Below are positions 9,560-18,691 of a stretch of DNA of 64,000 nucleotides, in pieces. The stretch comes from Bombilactobacillus folatiphilus (GTDB taxonomy: Bacteria; Bacillota; Bacilli; Lactobacillales; Lactobacillaceae). Made by a program: the position numbers and the translations under genes. The DNA lies in contig NZ_CP093366.1 in the NCBI RefSeq assembly GCF_023380265.1, forward strand, positions 1,116,001-1,180,000. Reading direction: 5' to 3'. Below the pieces are notes generated by a model. That model ran no database searches. It saw only the letters and a program-made list of their open reading frames with translations, and was not told the DNA's origin. Numbering within the stretch: position 1 is the stretch's first letter; each line of letters begins with the position of its first letter.

Positions 9560-10090
9560 TTATAACTGATTTTGAATTAGAATAAAAGCCGCAATGACAC
9601 TTTTTTGTCGAATCATCTGTCGAGATCCTTTCAAATGAAATCCTTGATCAAATAAACTGGTTGGGGTTTTGACGCCCACAAATACCGTTCCTGCTTCTTG
9701 ATTTTCTAATCTATCTGGTCCAGCAACTCCTGTCAAACCTATCCCAAAATCACTTTGGACTAATCGGGAACTTTGTTCAGCCATTTTCTGTGCTGTCCAT
9801 GAACTAACAACACCATAATGTTGTAAATCCGCAGCTGCAATTTCTAGCAATTGTGCTTTCATCGACAAAGAATAAGTGACAAAACCACCCGAAAATACTT
9901 GTGAGGCACCGGCCACTTCCGCTATCGAAGCTTGAAATAAACCTGCCGTCAAACTCTCCGCAGCAGTGATTGTTAACTGTTGTTGCTTCAATTGCTCAAC
10001 TGTCTCCTGAATTATTGGTTGATAATCGTTCCACACAAAATTAATTGGATTACCAGCTGATCGTAAAAATTGTCGTTTTAAATCCATCAT
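9560..10090 (-). CDS. CinA C-terminal domain protein (nicotinamide-nucleotide amidase, PncC type)
   Basis: A 176-residue protein matching only the C-terminal half of CinA, which deamidates nicotinamide mononucleotide. Characteristic blocks: AAESLTAGLFQASIAEVAGAS, GGFVTYSLSMKAQLL, GIGLTGVAGPD and AGTVFVGV. The N-terminal MoCF-like domain (~240 aa) of full-length competence CinA is absent, and the 83 bp upstream hold no remnant of it. It resembles stand-alone PncC. It is directly upstream of recA, the normal cinA position. Two adjacent ATG codons (10090, 10087) make the start uncertain by one residue. Confidence 0.9.
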   Translation of the reverse strand: MMDLKRQFLRSAGNPINFVWNDYQPIIQETVEQLKQQQLTITAAESLTAGLFQASIAEVAGASQVFSGGFVTYSLSMKAQLLEIAAADLQHYGVVSSWTAQKMAEQSSRLVQSDFGIGLTGVAGPDRLENQEAGTVFVGVKTPTSLFDQGFHLKGSRQMIRQKSVIAAFILIQNQL

Positions 10091-10138
10091 TAATTGTCCC
10101 CAGTCTTAAATTACACAATTCCACGCAAAAATTTTTAT

Positions 10139-10162
10139 AAAAAAACGTCCTAAATGGACGTC
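10139..10162 (-). terminator. Terminator of pgsA
   Basis: Stem ACGTCC / GGACGT with loop ATTTA, followed by T-run on the minus strand. It separates pgsA from the pncC-recA unit. Confidence 0.8.
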
Positions 10163-10173
10163 AATTCGATATA

Positions 10174-10755
10174 TTATTTAAAATCAGTGTAATATTGGCG
10201 ATTCTGCCACAAATAATCAACTGCTGAATATACAGTAAAAATCAAACAGATGTAAAGCATAATCAACCCAAATGGGATATTCCAATAAGCAAAAATAGGA
10301 TCTTTTAATAAAAGAAAAACAATAGCCAACATTTGCGTAGTCGTCTTAATTTTGCCAGGCATCTGGGCTGCCATCACAGAACCACCTTGTTCTACAACCA
10401 GTAAACGCAAAGTGGTAATTAATAATTCCCGACAAACAACGATAGCAACAATCCATGCTGGTGCTTGATGTCGAACGACCAAATAAACAAAGGCAGTCAA
10501 AACCAACATCTTGTCAGCTAAAGGATCCATATATTTGCCAAAATTTGTTACCAAATGCCTAGCGCGCGCAATCTTCCCATCTAACAAATCAGTTAACGAA
10601 GCCACAATAAAAATAATCGTAGCAATAAGCGTTTCAATACTAATTTGTGTCCCTAAAAAAGTTACCTGCCCCATTTGAAAATTAATCGACATAAAAATCA
10701 TAAACATGGGAATTAAAAATATCCGCAAAGTCGTCAATTTATTTGGTAAATTCAT
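10174..10755 (-). CDS. pgsA: CDP-diacylglycerol-glycerol-3-phosphate 3-phosphatidyltransferase
   Basis: Membrane enzyme (193 aa) making phosphatidylglycerol phosphate, the committed step to phosphatidylglycerol and cardiolipin. The CDP-alcohol phosphotransferase signature D-G-x2-A-R-x8-G-x3-D-x3-D is visible as TDLLDGKIARARHLVTNFGK followed by YMDPLADK. N-terminus NLPNKLTTLRIFLIP is typical of PgsA, with four to five membrane helices. It lies 5 bp after rodZ and ends the unit at the terminator. Confidence 0.97.
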   Translation of the reverse strand: MNLPNKLTTLRIFLIPMFMIFMSINFQMGQVTFLGTQISIETLIATIIFIVASLTDLLDGKIARARHLVTNFGKYMDPLADKMLVLTAFVYLVVRHQAPAWIVAIVVCRELLITTLRLLVVEQGGSVMAAQMPGKIKTTTQMLAIVFLLLKDPIFAYWNIPFGLIMLYICLIFTVYSAVDYLWQNRQYYTDFK

Positions 10756-10760
10756 CCAGT

Positions 10761-11603
10761 TTACTCCTTAATTTTTATAGTATAAGCATGCACAACACCA
10801 GTTTGATCACTAGGAACAGGCAGTGCCTGATTATCAATCAAAACTTTGGTTACAGGAGCATTACCGGTTTGAATTTTAAATTCTTTAACGCTACCTTCTA
10901 AAGTCACTTTATGCGCGTTATTAGGATTAAGTGCACCTTGCCAAATATTTTGCCCGTCCGCATTTACTGATATCCAAGATTGAGCTGTCGTGGCTTGTAA
11001 CTGAATCTGATGTTGCTGATCAGTTTGCCAATTAGAAATAACGAACTGATCACTCGTATTGGGATCCGCCGTAATTTTCATAGTTCTCGGTTGAGATTTT
11101 TTAGTCGATTTAACTGCAGAAGTTGCTGGCTTAGGCTTTTTAGCGATCTTAGGTTTCGACTTTTTCTTAGGTTGTTCAACTTTTTGATCAGAAGTTGGAA
11201 TCGGATCTACACTTTGATGATGAACCTTGACCGCCACCAAACAAATCAGAATAACAATAAGCAAAACCACTGCCAAAATCAAAATTTGAGGCCAACGTCG
11301 TTTCAGATTCAATAATAAAGAGTCCCGTTTAACTACTGGCTGCTCTTGAGGAGACTCTTCTGGTTGAACTTGAGGAACCTCATCACTAAATTCTTGCAAT
11401 AACTGCGTGCTATTCAATCCCACGCTGTCAGCGTATTGCTTAATAAACGCCCGAATATAAAAATCCCCTGGCAATTGATCTAAACGGCCTTCTTCAATGG
11501 CCATTAAATATCGTTTTTGAATTTTCGTAATTTTTTGCAGGTCATCAATTGTATAACCTTTTGCCAAACGCGCATCACGTAATTTGTCGCCTAATTCACT
11601 CAT
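10761..11603 (-). CDS. rodZ: RodZ-like helix-turn-helix membrane protein
   Basis: Bitopic protein of 280 aa. An N-terminal HTH_25/XRE-type domain (LRDARLAKGYTIDDLQKITK, residues ~7-75) faces the cytoplasm, a transmembrane helix (ILILAVVLLIVILICLVAV) follows near residue 110, then a Lys/Pro-rich linker and an extracellular DUF4115-like domain. RodZ links MreB filaments to the cell-wall elongation machine. A TG-extended -10 (TATACT, 11633-11638 minus strand) sits in front, and GGTGG precedes the ATG. Confidence 0.92.
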   Translation of the reverse strand: MSELGDKLRDARLAKGYTIDDLQKITKIQKRYLMAIEEGRLDQLPGDFYIRAFIKQYADSVGLNSTQLLQEFSDEVPQVQPEESPQEQPVVKRDSLLLNLKRRWPQILILAVVLLIVILICLVAVKVHHQSVDPIPTSDQKVEQPKKKSKPKIAKKPKPATSAVKSTKKSQPRTMKITADPNTSDQFVISNWQTDQQHQIQLQATTAQSWISVNADGQNIWQGALNPNNAHKVTLEGSVKEFKIQTGNAPVTKVLIDNQALPVPSDQTGVVHAYTIKIKE

Positions 11604-11653
11604 TACATAACCACCATCATTTATTTAATTCGAGTATAACATTATCTAAATCA

Positions 11654-12379
11654 CTATTCTAACCAACCACCGGTCACATACAAAGTTTGCCCCGTTAGAT
11701 ATTGCGCTTTTGAATCCAAAATAGTTTGCACCCAATAACTTAAATCCTGTGGCGTTGCCATCCGCCCCATGGGAATCTCAGTTGTCAAAGCTTGTAAATC
11801 TTGCTCTGAAATCATTTGATTCATCTTAGTTCGGACCGCACCTGGTGCTAAAACATTTATGGTAATTCCCAAACTAGCAACTTCCCTGGCATAAGCCTTA
11901 GCAAAAGCGGAAAGCGCACCTTTTGTTGTACTGTAAACTACTTCCATTGCGCTACCTTGGGCACCATAGACCGAACCAAATAATAAAATCCGTCCATGAG
12001 CACTTTTAGCCAATTGATTTTGCAATTTTTGAATTAAGTACAGCGGCGCTACTAAATTAACTTGGATTAGACTTTGCAACTGTTTTTCCGTGACTTGGTC
12101 AAATAGCTGATAATTAGTTATTCCTTGTGCTGCAATTATTGCATCTAAACTAAAAACATTATCAACTATTTTTTGTACATTTTCAAGGTTATTGAAATCC
12201 GCAATTATTTCCACAAAATCTTGTTGTGGATAATTGGCTTGAAATTGTTTAATTTGTGAATTCAACAAGTCTGGTTGATGATTTCCATGCAAATAAAGTG
12301 ACCAACCAGCAGCTGCCAAATCCCGAGCAATCACTTGACCAATTCCACCCGTTGCACCTAATATCAAAGCCCATTTCAT
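11654..12379 (-). CDS. ymfI: SDR-family oxidoreductase YmfI
   Basis: A 241-residue short-chain dehydrogenase with the NAD(P) motif GATGGIGQ at the start, N-x-x-G-like region, catalytic Ser in LLFGSVYGAQGS and Tyr-x3-Lys in YSTTKGAL. In B. subtilis YmfI is needed for the 5-aminopentanol modification of elongation factor P. It follows ymfH by 4 bp, the same ymfF-ymfH-ymfI order as there, which supports that assignment over a FabG role. The actual EF-P modification in this organism is inferred. Confidence 0.88.
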   Translation of the reverse strand: MKWALILGATGGIGQVIARDLAAAGWSLYLHGNHQPDLLNSQIKQFQANYPQQDFVEIIADFNNLENVQKIVDNVFSLDAIIAAQGITNYQLFDQVTEKQLQSLIQVNLVAPLYLIQKLQNQLAKSAHGRILLFGSVYGAQGSAMEVVYSTTKGALSAFAKAYAREVASLGITINVLAPGAVRTKMNQMISEQDLQALTTEIPMGRMATPQDLSYWVQTILDSKAQYLTGQTLYVTGGWLE

Positions 12380-12383
12380 ATGA

Positions 12384-13649
12384 TTAATTCTCCGGTTTCA
12401 AATACGTTATTGTTAGATTATCCTCTTGAAAAATCTTGCTTGCTAAGGATTGGATATCTACTATTGATATCTGATTAATCAAGTTTAAAACCTGTACATA
12501 GGTCAAATCATAAAACGCTAATTCCGCAGATTCTGTGGCTAAATTTTCCATATAGTCCTGGGCAAACAAATAGCTGCCCAGACTATCATGTTTAACTGCT
12601 TCTAAGTTCTGCAAAGTTAACTCTTCACTAAATCGTTGTTCCAACAAATAATCTCTTAAAACTTGACCCAAACGTTGTGGTTCAGCAGTTTGAGCGCTAA
12701 TCAAAATAAAAACATATTGCCGCTCTGCAATAACACTATAACCAAAAGTATCATCAATTAGTCCCTGATCCAGCAAATTCTGATGTATTACTGCCGTTTC
12801 TCCCAAAATCATTGCCATCAATAATTCCAATTGATTTTGCAAGTTAATCACTTGTTTTGAACCAACATCTGTTGCATCAATCCGCAACCCCAACATCATT
12901 CTCGGACGTTTGGTTTGAAAGGAAACCAGCTGACTACTTTTGACTGGCAACCATTGTGGGGACATCCGCAAAGTTGGTACATTAGAGCGCTTGGCAAATG
13001 TTTGAATTGCAGTATTAATCTGTAAAATGTCATCTAGTTGCTGTTCTAATTGTGCTACCGCCACATTTCCAGCCAAATAAATTTGAAAATTTTGTGGAAT
13101 ATAATATTGTTGATAAATCTGCAACAACGTTGTGGCATCAATTTGTGAAATGGATTCTAAACTCCCCGCAATATCTTCAGCAATGGGGTCTTGAACGTAG
13201 AGATTATTTAAAGTCACTTGCTCAAGAAACCAGTCTGGACTATCCGCATACATTTGAATTTCCTGGGCAATAATTTGTTGTTCTCGAGCAATATTGTCTT
13301 TTGTAAAATAAGGTCGACTGATTAAATCCAACAATACACCCAAATTTTGAGCAACATGACCAACACACTTAAATAAATAGGCTGTTTTAGTGTAACTCGT
13401 AAAAGCATTGGAATCAGCACCAAATTGAGCAAATTGCCGATCACTATCCAGATCCGGTTTAGCAAACAATTTGTGTTCTAAAAAATGTGCTGAGCCAGCA
13501 GGCACCAGTTGTCTTGGACGTGTCAACGTATCTAACGAGCCAAAATCCACCATTGCCAATGCATAAGTTTGATTAAATTGAGGCTTTACAATAGCTTGAA
13601 TCGACAAATTTAAGTTATTAATTATTGGTTTTATCGTCAAATCATTCAT
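12384..13649 (-). CDS. ymfH: M16 family peptidase YmfH
   Basis: Pitrilysin-type (M16) protein of 421 aa. It keeps the inverted zinc motif HxxEH in SAHFLEHKLFA, with the downstream glutamate region QQIIAQEIQMY. It is therefore likely the catalytic partner of a heterodimer with YmfF, which lacks the motif. The pair is associated with EF-P modification loci. It overlaps the ymfF stop by 4 bp (ATGA). Confidence 0.9.
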   Translation of the reverse strand: MNDLTIKPIINNLNLSIQAIVKPQFNQTYALAMVDFGSLDTLTRPRQLVPAGSAHFLEHKLFAKPDLDSDRQFAQFGADSNAFTSYTKTAYLFKCVGHVAQNLGVLLDLISRPYFTKDNIAREQQIIAQEIQMYADSPDWFLEQVTLNNLYVQDPIAEDIAGSLESISQIDATTLLQIYQQYYIPQNFQIYLAGNVAVAQLEQQLDDILQINTAIQTFAKRSNVPTLRMSPQWLPVKSSQLVSFQTKRPRMMLGLRIDATDVGSKQVINLQNQLELLMAMILGETAVIHQNLLDQGLIDDTFGYSVIAERQYVFILISAQTAEPQRLGQVLRDYLLEQRFSEELTLQNLEAVKHDSLGSYLFAQDYMENLATESAELAFYDLTYVQVLNLINQISIVDIQSLASKIFQEDNLTITYLKPEN

Positions 13650-14911
13650 GGTTTTGCCCCTATCAACTGATATTGCGCATAGAATTTCAAATCTGCTGCC
13701 GCTTGCTGTACCTGTGGAAAAGTAACTTGTTGAATGGCTAGAATAAATTGATCATCATCTAAAACCGCTTGGGGTTTCAAAGCCTTCAAGAGTAACCGAT
13801 CTGCCTGCTGATCAACACTATCAGAATCTATCAAACGTTGATTAATCAAAACTAATTGCGCATGACTAAACAAGTGGACCAAATCTTTAGTCTGCAACTG
13901 TTCTAATTGTTGAGCAACCAAATCTTTTACCACAGATAACTTCGCTTCATCAACCCCAGCCTGAATTTTTAAGATTCCTTGCGTAAAATTTAAATTACTA
14001 TAAATGGAATAAGCCATCCCATTTTTCTCACGTACTTCTTGAAATAACAAAGATTGATCATCGCCACCCAGCATCATGTTTAATATACGCCAAACATTTT
14101 TAGAATGCTGAGCTGTCAATTGATATGCTAAAACTAATTGACTTTGTTGAATATTTTCTACATTTTGTGCTGATAAAATTTGAGCACGCGCTGGTAGTGT
14201 TAAATCTTCTAATACAATTGATTGCTGTGCTGGTTTTAAAAAAGTCAATTGTTCAGCCAACATGGGCACAATTTTAGCTTGATAGTCTCCGACAACTGTA
14301 ATAATAAGTTGATCTTGCTGAAGTAACTGCTGATATTGCTCAACCAGCTGGTGATTTTGAATAAGATCCAATTGCTGCTCATTACCAAAAGCCGGCACTT
14401 TCAGCTCTGGTCGCGCTTGAGCCAACAATTGTTGCAGTTGTAAAGAAGCACGCAAAGCATAATTATCTTGTAAAGAGTGGTACAAATTACGTAAATTAGT
14501 TCGTTCCAATGCGAGCGCTTTGGAATCAAACAATGAACCATCCGCATTGAGATTAGGTTGCTGTATTAATTGAAATAAGACTGCTAAAGCTGAATCAACA
14601 AAAGCTTTAGTCATATCATTATCGGGTGTTGTCAAACTCAATGACAACAGATTTAAATTTTGGAAAATAGTCGTTTTACCATTAATTTCCGTGCCATATA
14701 AGATGGAAAGTTTACGTGCTAATTGAGCTTGCGTAGGATAAACTGCACTGGAACGTTGCAATAAATTTGCCAATAAACGCCGTTGCGTCGTATTTTGATA
14801 ACGCTGCGGTGTCACGAAGTTAAATTCAAGACGCAACACACTAAATTGGTTTGTCGGTAACCACCAAATCTCCACACCTTGTTTTGGATGTAAAACTTGC
14901 GGTTTAATCAT
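13646..14911 (-). CDS. ymfF: M16 family peptidase-like protein YmfF (no zinc motif)
   Basis: An M16-fold protein of about 421 aa. The zinc motif HxxEH is absent: the matching region reads RRLLANLLQRSSAVYP. The C-terminal half has the family pattern REKNGMAYSIYSNLNF. This fits the non-catalytic subunit of an M16B pair. The frame is open to 14944, but AAGGA with 10-nt spacing points to the ATG at 14911, giving MIKPQVLHPKQGVEIWW and an 8-bp overlap with ftsK. Confidence 0.88.
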   Translation of the reverse strand: MIKPQVLHPKQGVEIWWLPTNQFSVLRLEFNFVTPQRYQNTTQRRLLANLLQRSSAVYPTQAQLARKLSILYGTEINGKTTIFQNLNLLSLSLTTPDNDMTKAFVDSALAVLFQLIQQPNLNADGSLFDSKALALERTNLRNLYHSLQDNYALRASLQLQQLLAQARPELKVPAFGNEQQLDLIQNHQLVEQYQQLLQQDQLIITVVGDYQAKIVPMLAEQLTFLKPAQQSIVLEDLTLPARAQILSAQNVENIQQSQLVLAYQLTAQHSKNVWRILNMMLGGDDQSLLFQEVREKNGMAYSIYSNLNFTQGILKIQAGVDEAKLSVVKDLVAQQLEQLQTKDLVHLFSHAQLVLINQRLIDSDSVDQQADRLLLKALKPQAVLDDDQFILAIQQVTFPQVQQAAADLKFYAQYQLIGAKP

Positions 14912-17171
14912 ATTTTTTCCGTCCTTCATCACTTGGTTGTTCAATTAAAACTTGACGTGGCTTAGAGCCACGCATTGGACCAACAATTTTTCGCTCTTCC
15001 ATCGCATCGACCAAACGTGCCGCCCGATTATAGCCAATTTGAAAATGGCGTTGCAACATTGAAACACTTGCTTTTTGCTCGCGAGCCACTAATTCGACCG
15101 CCGCTTGCCAATACTCATCTTCAACTTTTTGACTGAGATTGTCTTGTCCTTCAGCATTAGGCATCAAATTTTCGTCATAACTAACAGTTTGTTGCTTGCT
15201 GATATAACTAACAACTTGTTCTACTTCATTGGTTGAAATATAGGCTCCTTGAATTCTCGTCGGCTTTGTTTGTCCAATCGGTTCAAACAACATATCGCCA
15301 CGTCCCAAAAGCTTTTCTGCACCTAATCCATCTAAGATCGTCCGCGAATCAATCCCACTAGATACTGCAAAAGCCATTCGTGAAGGAATATTGGCTTTAA
15401 TCAGCCCAGTAATCACATCGACAGATGGCCGTTGTGTCGCTAAAATCAGATGTAAACCTGCTGCACGAGCTTTTTGAGCCAAACGTACGATGGAACCTTC
15501 TACTTCTTTACCCGCAACCATCATTAAGTCAGATAATTCGTCAACAACAATGATGATATAAGGTAATTTTTCTTTTTGGGAGTGCATTGAGTTTGAATTT
15601 TGTTCAATATCCTGATTATATTCTTCGATTTTACGATAGCCGCCGTCTTCAAACAATTGATAACGTCGTTCCATTTCCTGAACAGCTTTTTGCAACGCAC
15701 TATTTGCTTTTTTCGCGTCCGTCACAACCGGAATCAATAGATGGGGAATCCCGTTATACATACTTAACTCAACCATTTTAGGATCAATCAAAACCATTTT
15801 GACCTCTTGGGGCAAAGCTTGCATCAAAATTCCCGTAACAATTGTGTTAATTGCAACTGACTTCCCACTACCAGTCGACCCAGCAATCAATAAATGAGGC
15901 AATTTAGTCAAATCACACATCGCAATTTGACCATAAACATCTTTTCCCAGTGGAACGGTTAAGCTTTGATTTTTGTGAACGGGTTGATTTTCAACGACTT
16001 CACGAAAGGAAACAAATGAAGGATGTTGATTAGGAACTTCAATCCCAATATACGGTTTACCAGGAATCGGCGCTTCAATCCGCAAATCTTTAGCCGCCAA
16101 TGCTAGCGCTAAATCATCTGCCAAATTAAGAATTTTGCTAACTTTGACTCCTACTGCTGGTTGAATTTCATATTTGGTAACCGTGGGACCTAAAGTCGCT
16201 TTTTTGACATCAACAGTCACTCCAAAACTAGCGAGTGTATCCCGCAATTTTTTTCGATTACGATCAATCAAAGAATATTCCTGAGACTGGTCTGTCGTGG
16301 GAACCTTTTTCAATAACGAAACCGAGGGCAACTGATAATCAGTGCTTGCTGAAGTTGTTTGTAAATTAGGATTGTCTTGAACTAGTGGAGCTGGTTTAGG
16401 CGTTTCAATATGAAAATCATCATCATGCTCCAAAAACTGCTCGACGGTTTTACGAGGTTGAGGTCTTGATGACAAGGGTACATCAGTTGATAAATTACTT
16501 TTTTTCCGCGACTTGGGTGACGGGTTAGCTTGGGGGACAGGTTGATTTTGATAGGCATCACGTAAATAATGAGCTAACCAAAGAAAACCATGACCAATTT
16601 TTTGTAACCAAGAAACCAATTGAAGCCAACGAATATTTAGTAACATGAGCAGGCCAATAATAATCAATAGACCACAAATAACGTAAGTTCCAACAAGTGA
16701 AAACAAAGGCTTCGCCAGCGCAAATAATATTGCCCCAACGATGCCACCACCGACATCGTTCACCACTTGATTAGACGTTAAATCTTCCATTAATAATCGC
16801 CAAGTGACGCCTACAATGTCATTATGCAGTTGTAAATGTTGAAACAAAATTGCATGCAGAATGGTTAAACTACTTAAGACAAAAATCACTCCACCAAAAA
16901 AACGTTTGGGCTTTGTGTGTGGAATTTTCCCTAGAAACAACATAATTACACCGACAATCATTGACAATATCGCTAATAATTGATACACATTTCCAACCAG
17001 TAAACGATAAATATCGGCTAAAAAGCGGCCTATAATTCCCCATTGAAAATCTGCTAAGAGAGAAACTACAACTAAAATTAATCCCAATAAATTAATTAAA
17101 TATTGTGAATCATTTTTAGAAGCCTGCTTTTTATTAACTTTGGTTCGCGAACGACGTGTTTTTTTAGGCAT
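14904..17171 (-). CDS. ftsK: DNA translocase FtsK/SpoIIIE
   Basis: Septal DNA pump of 755 aa that clears chromosome ends and aids dimer resolution. The N-terminus has about four membrane helices (residues ~30-190), followed by a variable linker. The motor has Walker A IAGSTGSGKSVAIN, Walker B YIIIVVDELSDLMM and HLILATQRPSVDVITG. The C-terminal gamma winged helix (SMLQRHFQIGYNRAARLVD) reads KOPS-type sequences. AAGGAGG precedes the ATG at 17171. It heads the ymfF-ymfH-ymfI unit. Confidence 0.97.
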   Translation of the reverse strand: MPKKTRRSRTKVNKKQASKNDSQYLINLLGLILVVVSLLADFQWGIIGRFLADIYRLLVGNVYQLLAILSMIVGVIMLFLGKIPHTKPKRFFGGVIFVLSSLTILHAILFQHLQLHNDIVGVTWRLLMEDLTSNQVVNDVGGGIVGAILFALAKPLFSLVGTYVICGLLIIIGLLMLLNIRWLQLVSWLQKIGHGFLWLAHYLRDAYQNQPVPQANPSPKSRKKSNLSTDVPLSSRPQPRKTVEQFLEHDDDFHIETPKPAPLVQDNPNLQTTSASTDYQLPSVSLLKKVPTTDQSQEYSLIDRNRKKLRDTLASFGVTVDVKKATLGPTVTKYEIQPAVGVKVSKILNLADDLALALAAKDLRIEAPIPGKPYIGIEVPNQHPSFVSFREVVENQPVHKNQSLTVPLGKDVYGQIAMCDLTKLPHLLIAGSTGSGKSVAINTIVTGILMQALPQEVKMVLIDPKMVELSMYNGIPHLLIPVVTDAKKANSALQKAVQEMERRYQLFEDGGYRKIEEYNQDIEQNSNSMHSQKEKLPYIIIVVDELSDLMMVAGKEVEGSIVRLAQKARAAGLHLILATQRPSVDVITGLIKANIPSRMAFAVSSGIDSRTILDGLGAEKLLGRGDMLFEPIGQTKPTRIQGAYISTNEVEQVVSYISKQQTVSYDENLMPNAEGQDNLSQKVEDEYWQAAVELVAREQKASVSMLQRHFQIGYNRAARLVDAMEERKIVGPMRGSKPRQVLIEQPSDEGRKKYD

Positions 17172-17216
17172 CAAATCCTCCTTAGCAATAATTATTTCCC
17201 AGGAAATTATTCAATT

Positions 17217-17969
17217 TTAATTAGCTTTATTATCAATAACTTTTCCCAACGAAAATCCGCCGTCAATTGGAATAACCGCACCATAAATATAATTCGATGA
17301 TTGACTAGCTAAGAATAACGTCAATTCGGCAATTTCGGCAGGTGTTGCATAACGACCAACCACCGTTTGATCCGCTACTAATTGCGCTGTTTGGTCTTGA
17401 AAATCTAATTGCGTCATCTGGGTTATAACAGCTCCAGGAGCAATACAATTTGCCCTGATCTGCCACTGACCATAATCAAAATTCAACTGCTTAGTATATC
17501 CAATAATCGCGTGCTTACTAGCTGTATAAGCAGCACCACCACCACTAGCCATAAAGCCGGCAATCGACGCCATATTGACAATACTTAAAGCTTTGTGCGC
17601 CAGCAAACTTTTATGGATTAATTCATTGCAAACCAAAAACATACTTTGTAAATTAGTATCCAAAACTTGCCGCCATAAATTAATTGAGGTTTTCAAAGAC
17701 GGTTGATAATCATCCAGAATACCAGCCGTATTACAAACAACATCACAAAGAGGCATATGCTTTAGAATAGCATCTAATGTCTGAACATCAGTCAAATCAG
17801 CTTGCATAAATTGAAAAGCAACATCCGTAATATCACAATCACTTCGATCAATACCAATAACTCGACAACCTTGTTTCAATAAAAATTCACATTGACTTTG
17901 ACCGATGCCGCTACTACATCCAGTAATTAATGCTGTTTTGCCCTGCAAATCTGGATAAAGAGCCGTCAT
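17217..17969 (-). CDS. SDR-family oxidoreductase in the queT operon
   Basis: A 250-residue short-chain dehydrogenase/reductase. Cofactor motif TGCSSGIGQ, NTAG, catalytic Ser in VNMASIAGF, YTASKHA, and a PGAV C-terminal block, closest in type to 3-oxoacyl-ACP reductase-like SDRs. The ATG at 17969 overlaps the stop of the DUF2829 gene as ATGA. An upstream TTG at 17984 lacks a good ribosome site. It is the last gene of the queT unit. The substrate is unknown. Co-regulation by preQ1 is inferred from the coupling. Confidence 0.85.
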   Translation of the reverse strand: MTALYPDLQGKTALITGCSSGIGQSQCEFLLKQGCRVIGIDRSDCDITDVAFQFMQADLTDVQTLDAILKHMPLCDVVCNTAGILDDYQPSLKTSINLWRQVLDTNLQSMFLVCNELIHKSLLAHKALSIVNMASIAGFMASGGGAAYTASKHAIIGYTKQLNFDYGQWQIRANCIAPGAVITQMTQLDFQDQTAQLVADQTVVGRYATPAEIAELTLFLASQSSNYIYGAVIPIDGGFSLGKVIDNKAN

Positions 17970-18190
17970 TTCACAATTTTCCAATCATCAGCCAGCAAAT
18001 CACAGTCCGTAGGTTGAAATACCGATAAAGCCGGTACTTCTTGTGTTCGAATCAAAAAATAAGGGTTAATTGGTTCTGATTGATACATAGCATTCTGAAC
18101 CAAAAAAATATATTCTTCACTACCATCCCAACCCTGACGAATCAAGTGTTTACCTTGTTTTAACAATATCAAAGCCTCTTCAAAGGTCAT
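17966..18190 (-). CDS. DUF2829 / Tad2-like small protein
   Basis: A 74-residue protein of the DUF2829 family. The start (FEEALILLKQGKHLIRQGW), the central IFLVQ and YFLIRT strands and the ending DCDLLADDWKIVK fit the family pattern (FxEALxxLKxGxxxxRxGW ... TDLLAxDW). Phage Tad2 proteins, which sequester the Thoeris signal nucleotide, belong to this fold. Here the gene is chromosomal, between queT and an SDR, with ATGA overlaps on both sides. No Thoeris genes are visible in this window. The ligand is unknown. Confidence 0.85.
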   Translation of the reverse strand: MTFEEALILLKQGKHLIRQGWDGSEEYIFLVQNAMYQSEPINPYFLIRTQEVPALSVFQPTDCDLLADDWKIVK

Positions 18191-18681
18191 TTTTTGACTT
18201 CTCCTTTTGTAAAATCAATTCTTAAAGTTAATAGATTAATAATAACTGCACCAATAATCATCGAAACAATCTCACCTAGCGCAACGCTACCCCAAGTCAA
18301 CCAAAATGGCACATGGTCAACTAGAACTAACTCCAAAGCTACCAAACCAGTTCCAGGCAGTTGCATGATTGTCGCAATTACATATTTAAACAATTTGTTT
18401 GATACTTTGTGGCCAAAGTACCAAGTTAAACTCGTGCCAATTAAAGTGCCTAAAGTACCAAAGAAAACATCCATAATACCCAATGGTGAAAACATATTAG
18501 CAATCGCACACCCTAATACTAGTGCCAAAATATAACGCTTATTAAAGGCTGCCAAATGATTGAACATTTCTGACAATCTAAATTGAACCACACCAAAACT
18601 CCACGGTGCCAAAACCACCGATAACACAGCATATAAAGCAGCAATAATCCCGGGCAAAGCCCAATTCTTCATTTTATTCAA
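18187..18681 (-). CDS. queT: Queuosine precursor transporter QueT
   Basis: Integral membrane substrate-binding component of an ECF-type importer for a queuosine precursor (164 aa, about five helices). The family signature FRLSEMFNHLAAFNKRYILA is visible. A preQ1-I riboswitch lies directly in front, which confirms the substrate class. The TTG at 18681 is 9 nt from AAGGA. An ATG at 18672 is the alternative start. The stop overlaps the next gene as ATGA. Confidence 0.93.
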   Translation of the reverse strand: MNKMKNWALPGIIAALYAVLSVVLAPWSFGVVQFRLSEMFNHLAAFNKRYILALVLGCAIANMFSPLGIMDVFFGTLGTLIGTSLTWYFGHKVSNKLFKYVIATIMQLPGTGLVALELVLVDHVPFWLTWGSVALGEIVSMIIGAVIINLLTLRIDFTKGEVKK

Positions 18682-18691
18682 TTACATCAGT

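Noticed and set aside
10091..10140. Possible competence (cin-box) promoter before the CinA-domain gene
   Set aside because: The sequence does not contain a TACGAATA-type core; the resemblance was too weak to report.
17180..17216. Near-palindrome AATTATTTCC/GGAAATTATT before ftsK as a terminator
   Set aside because: No T-run follows on the minus strand; it lies just before the ftsK ribosome site.
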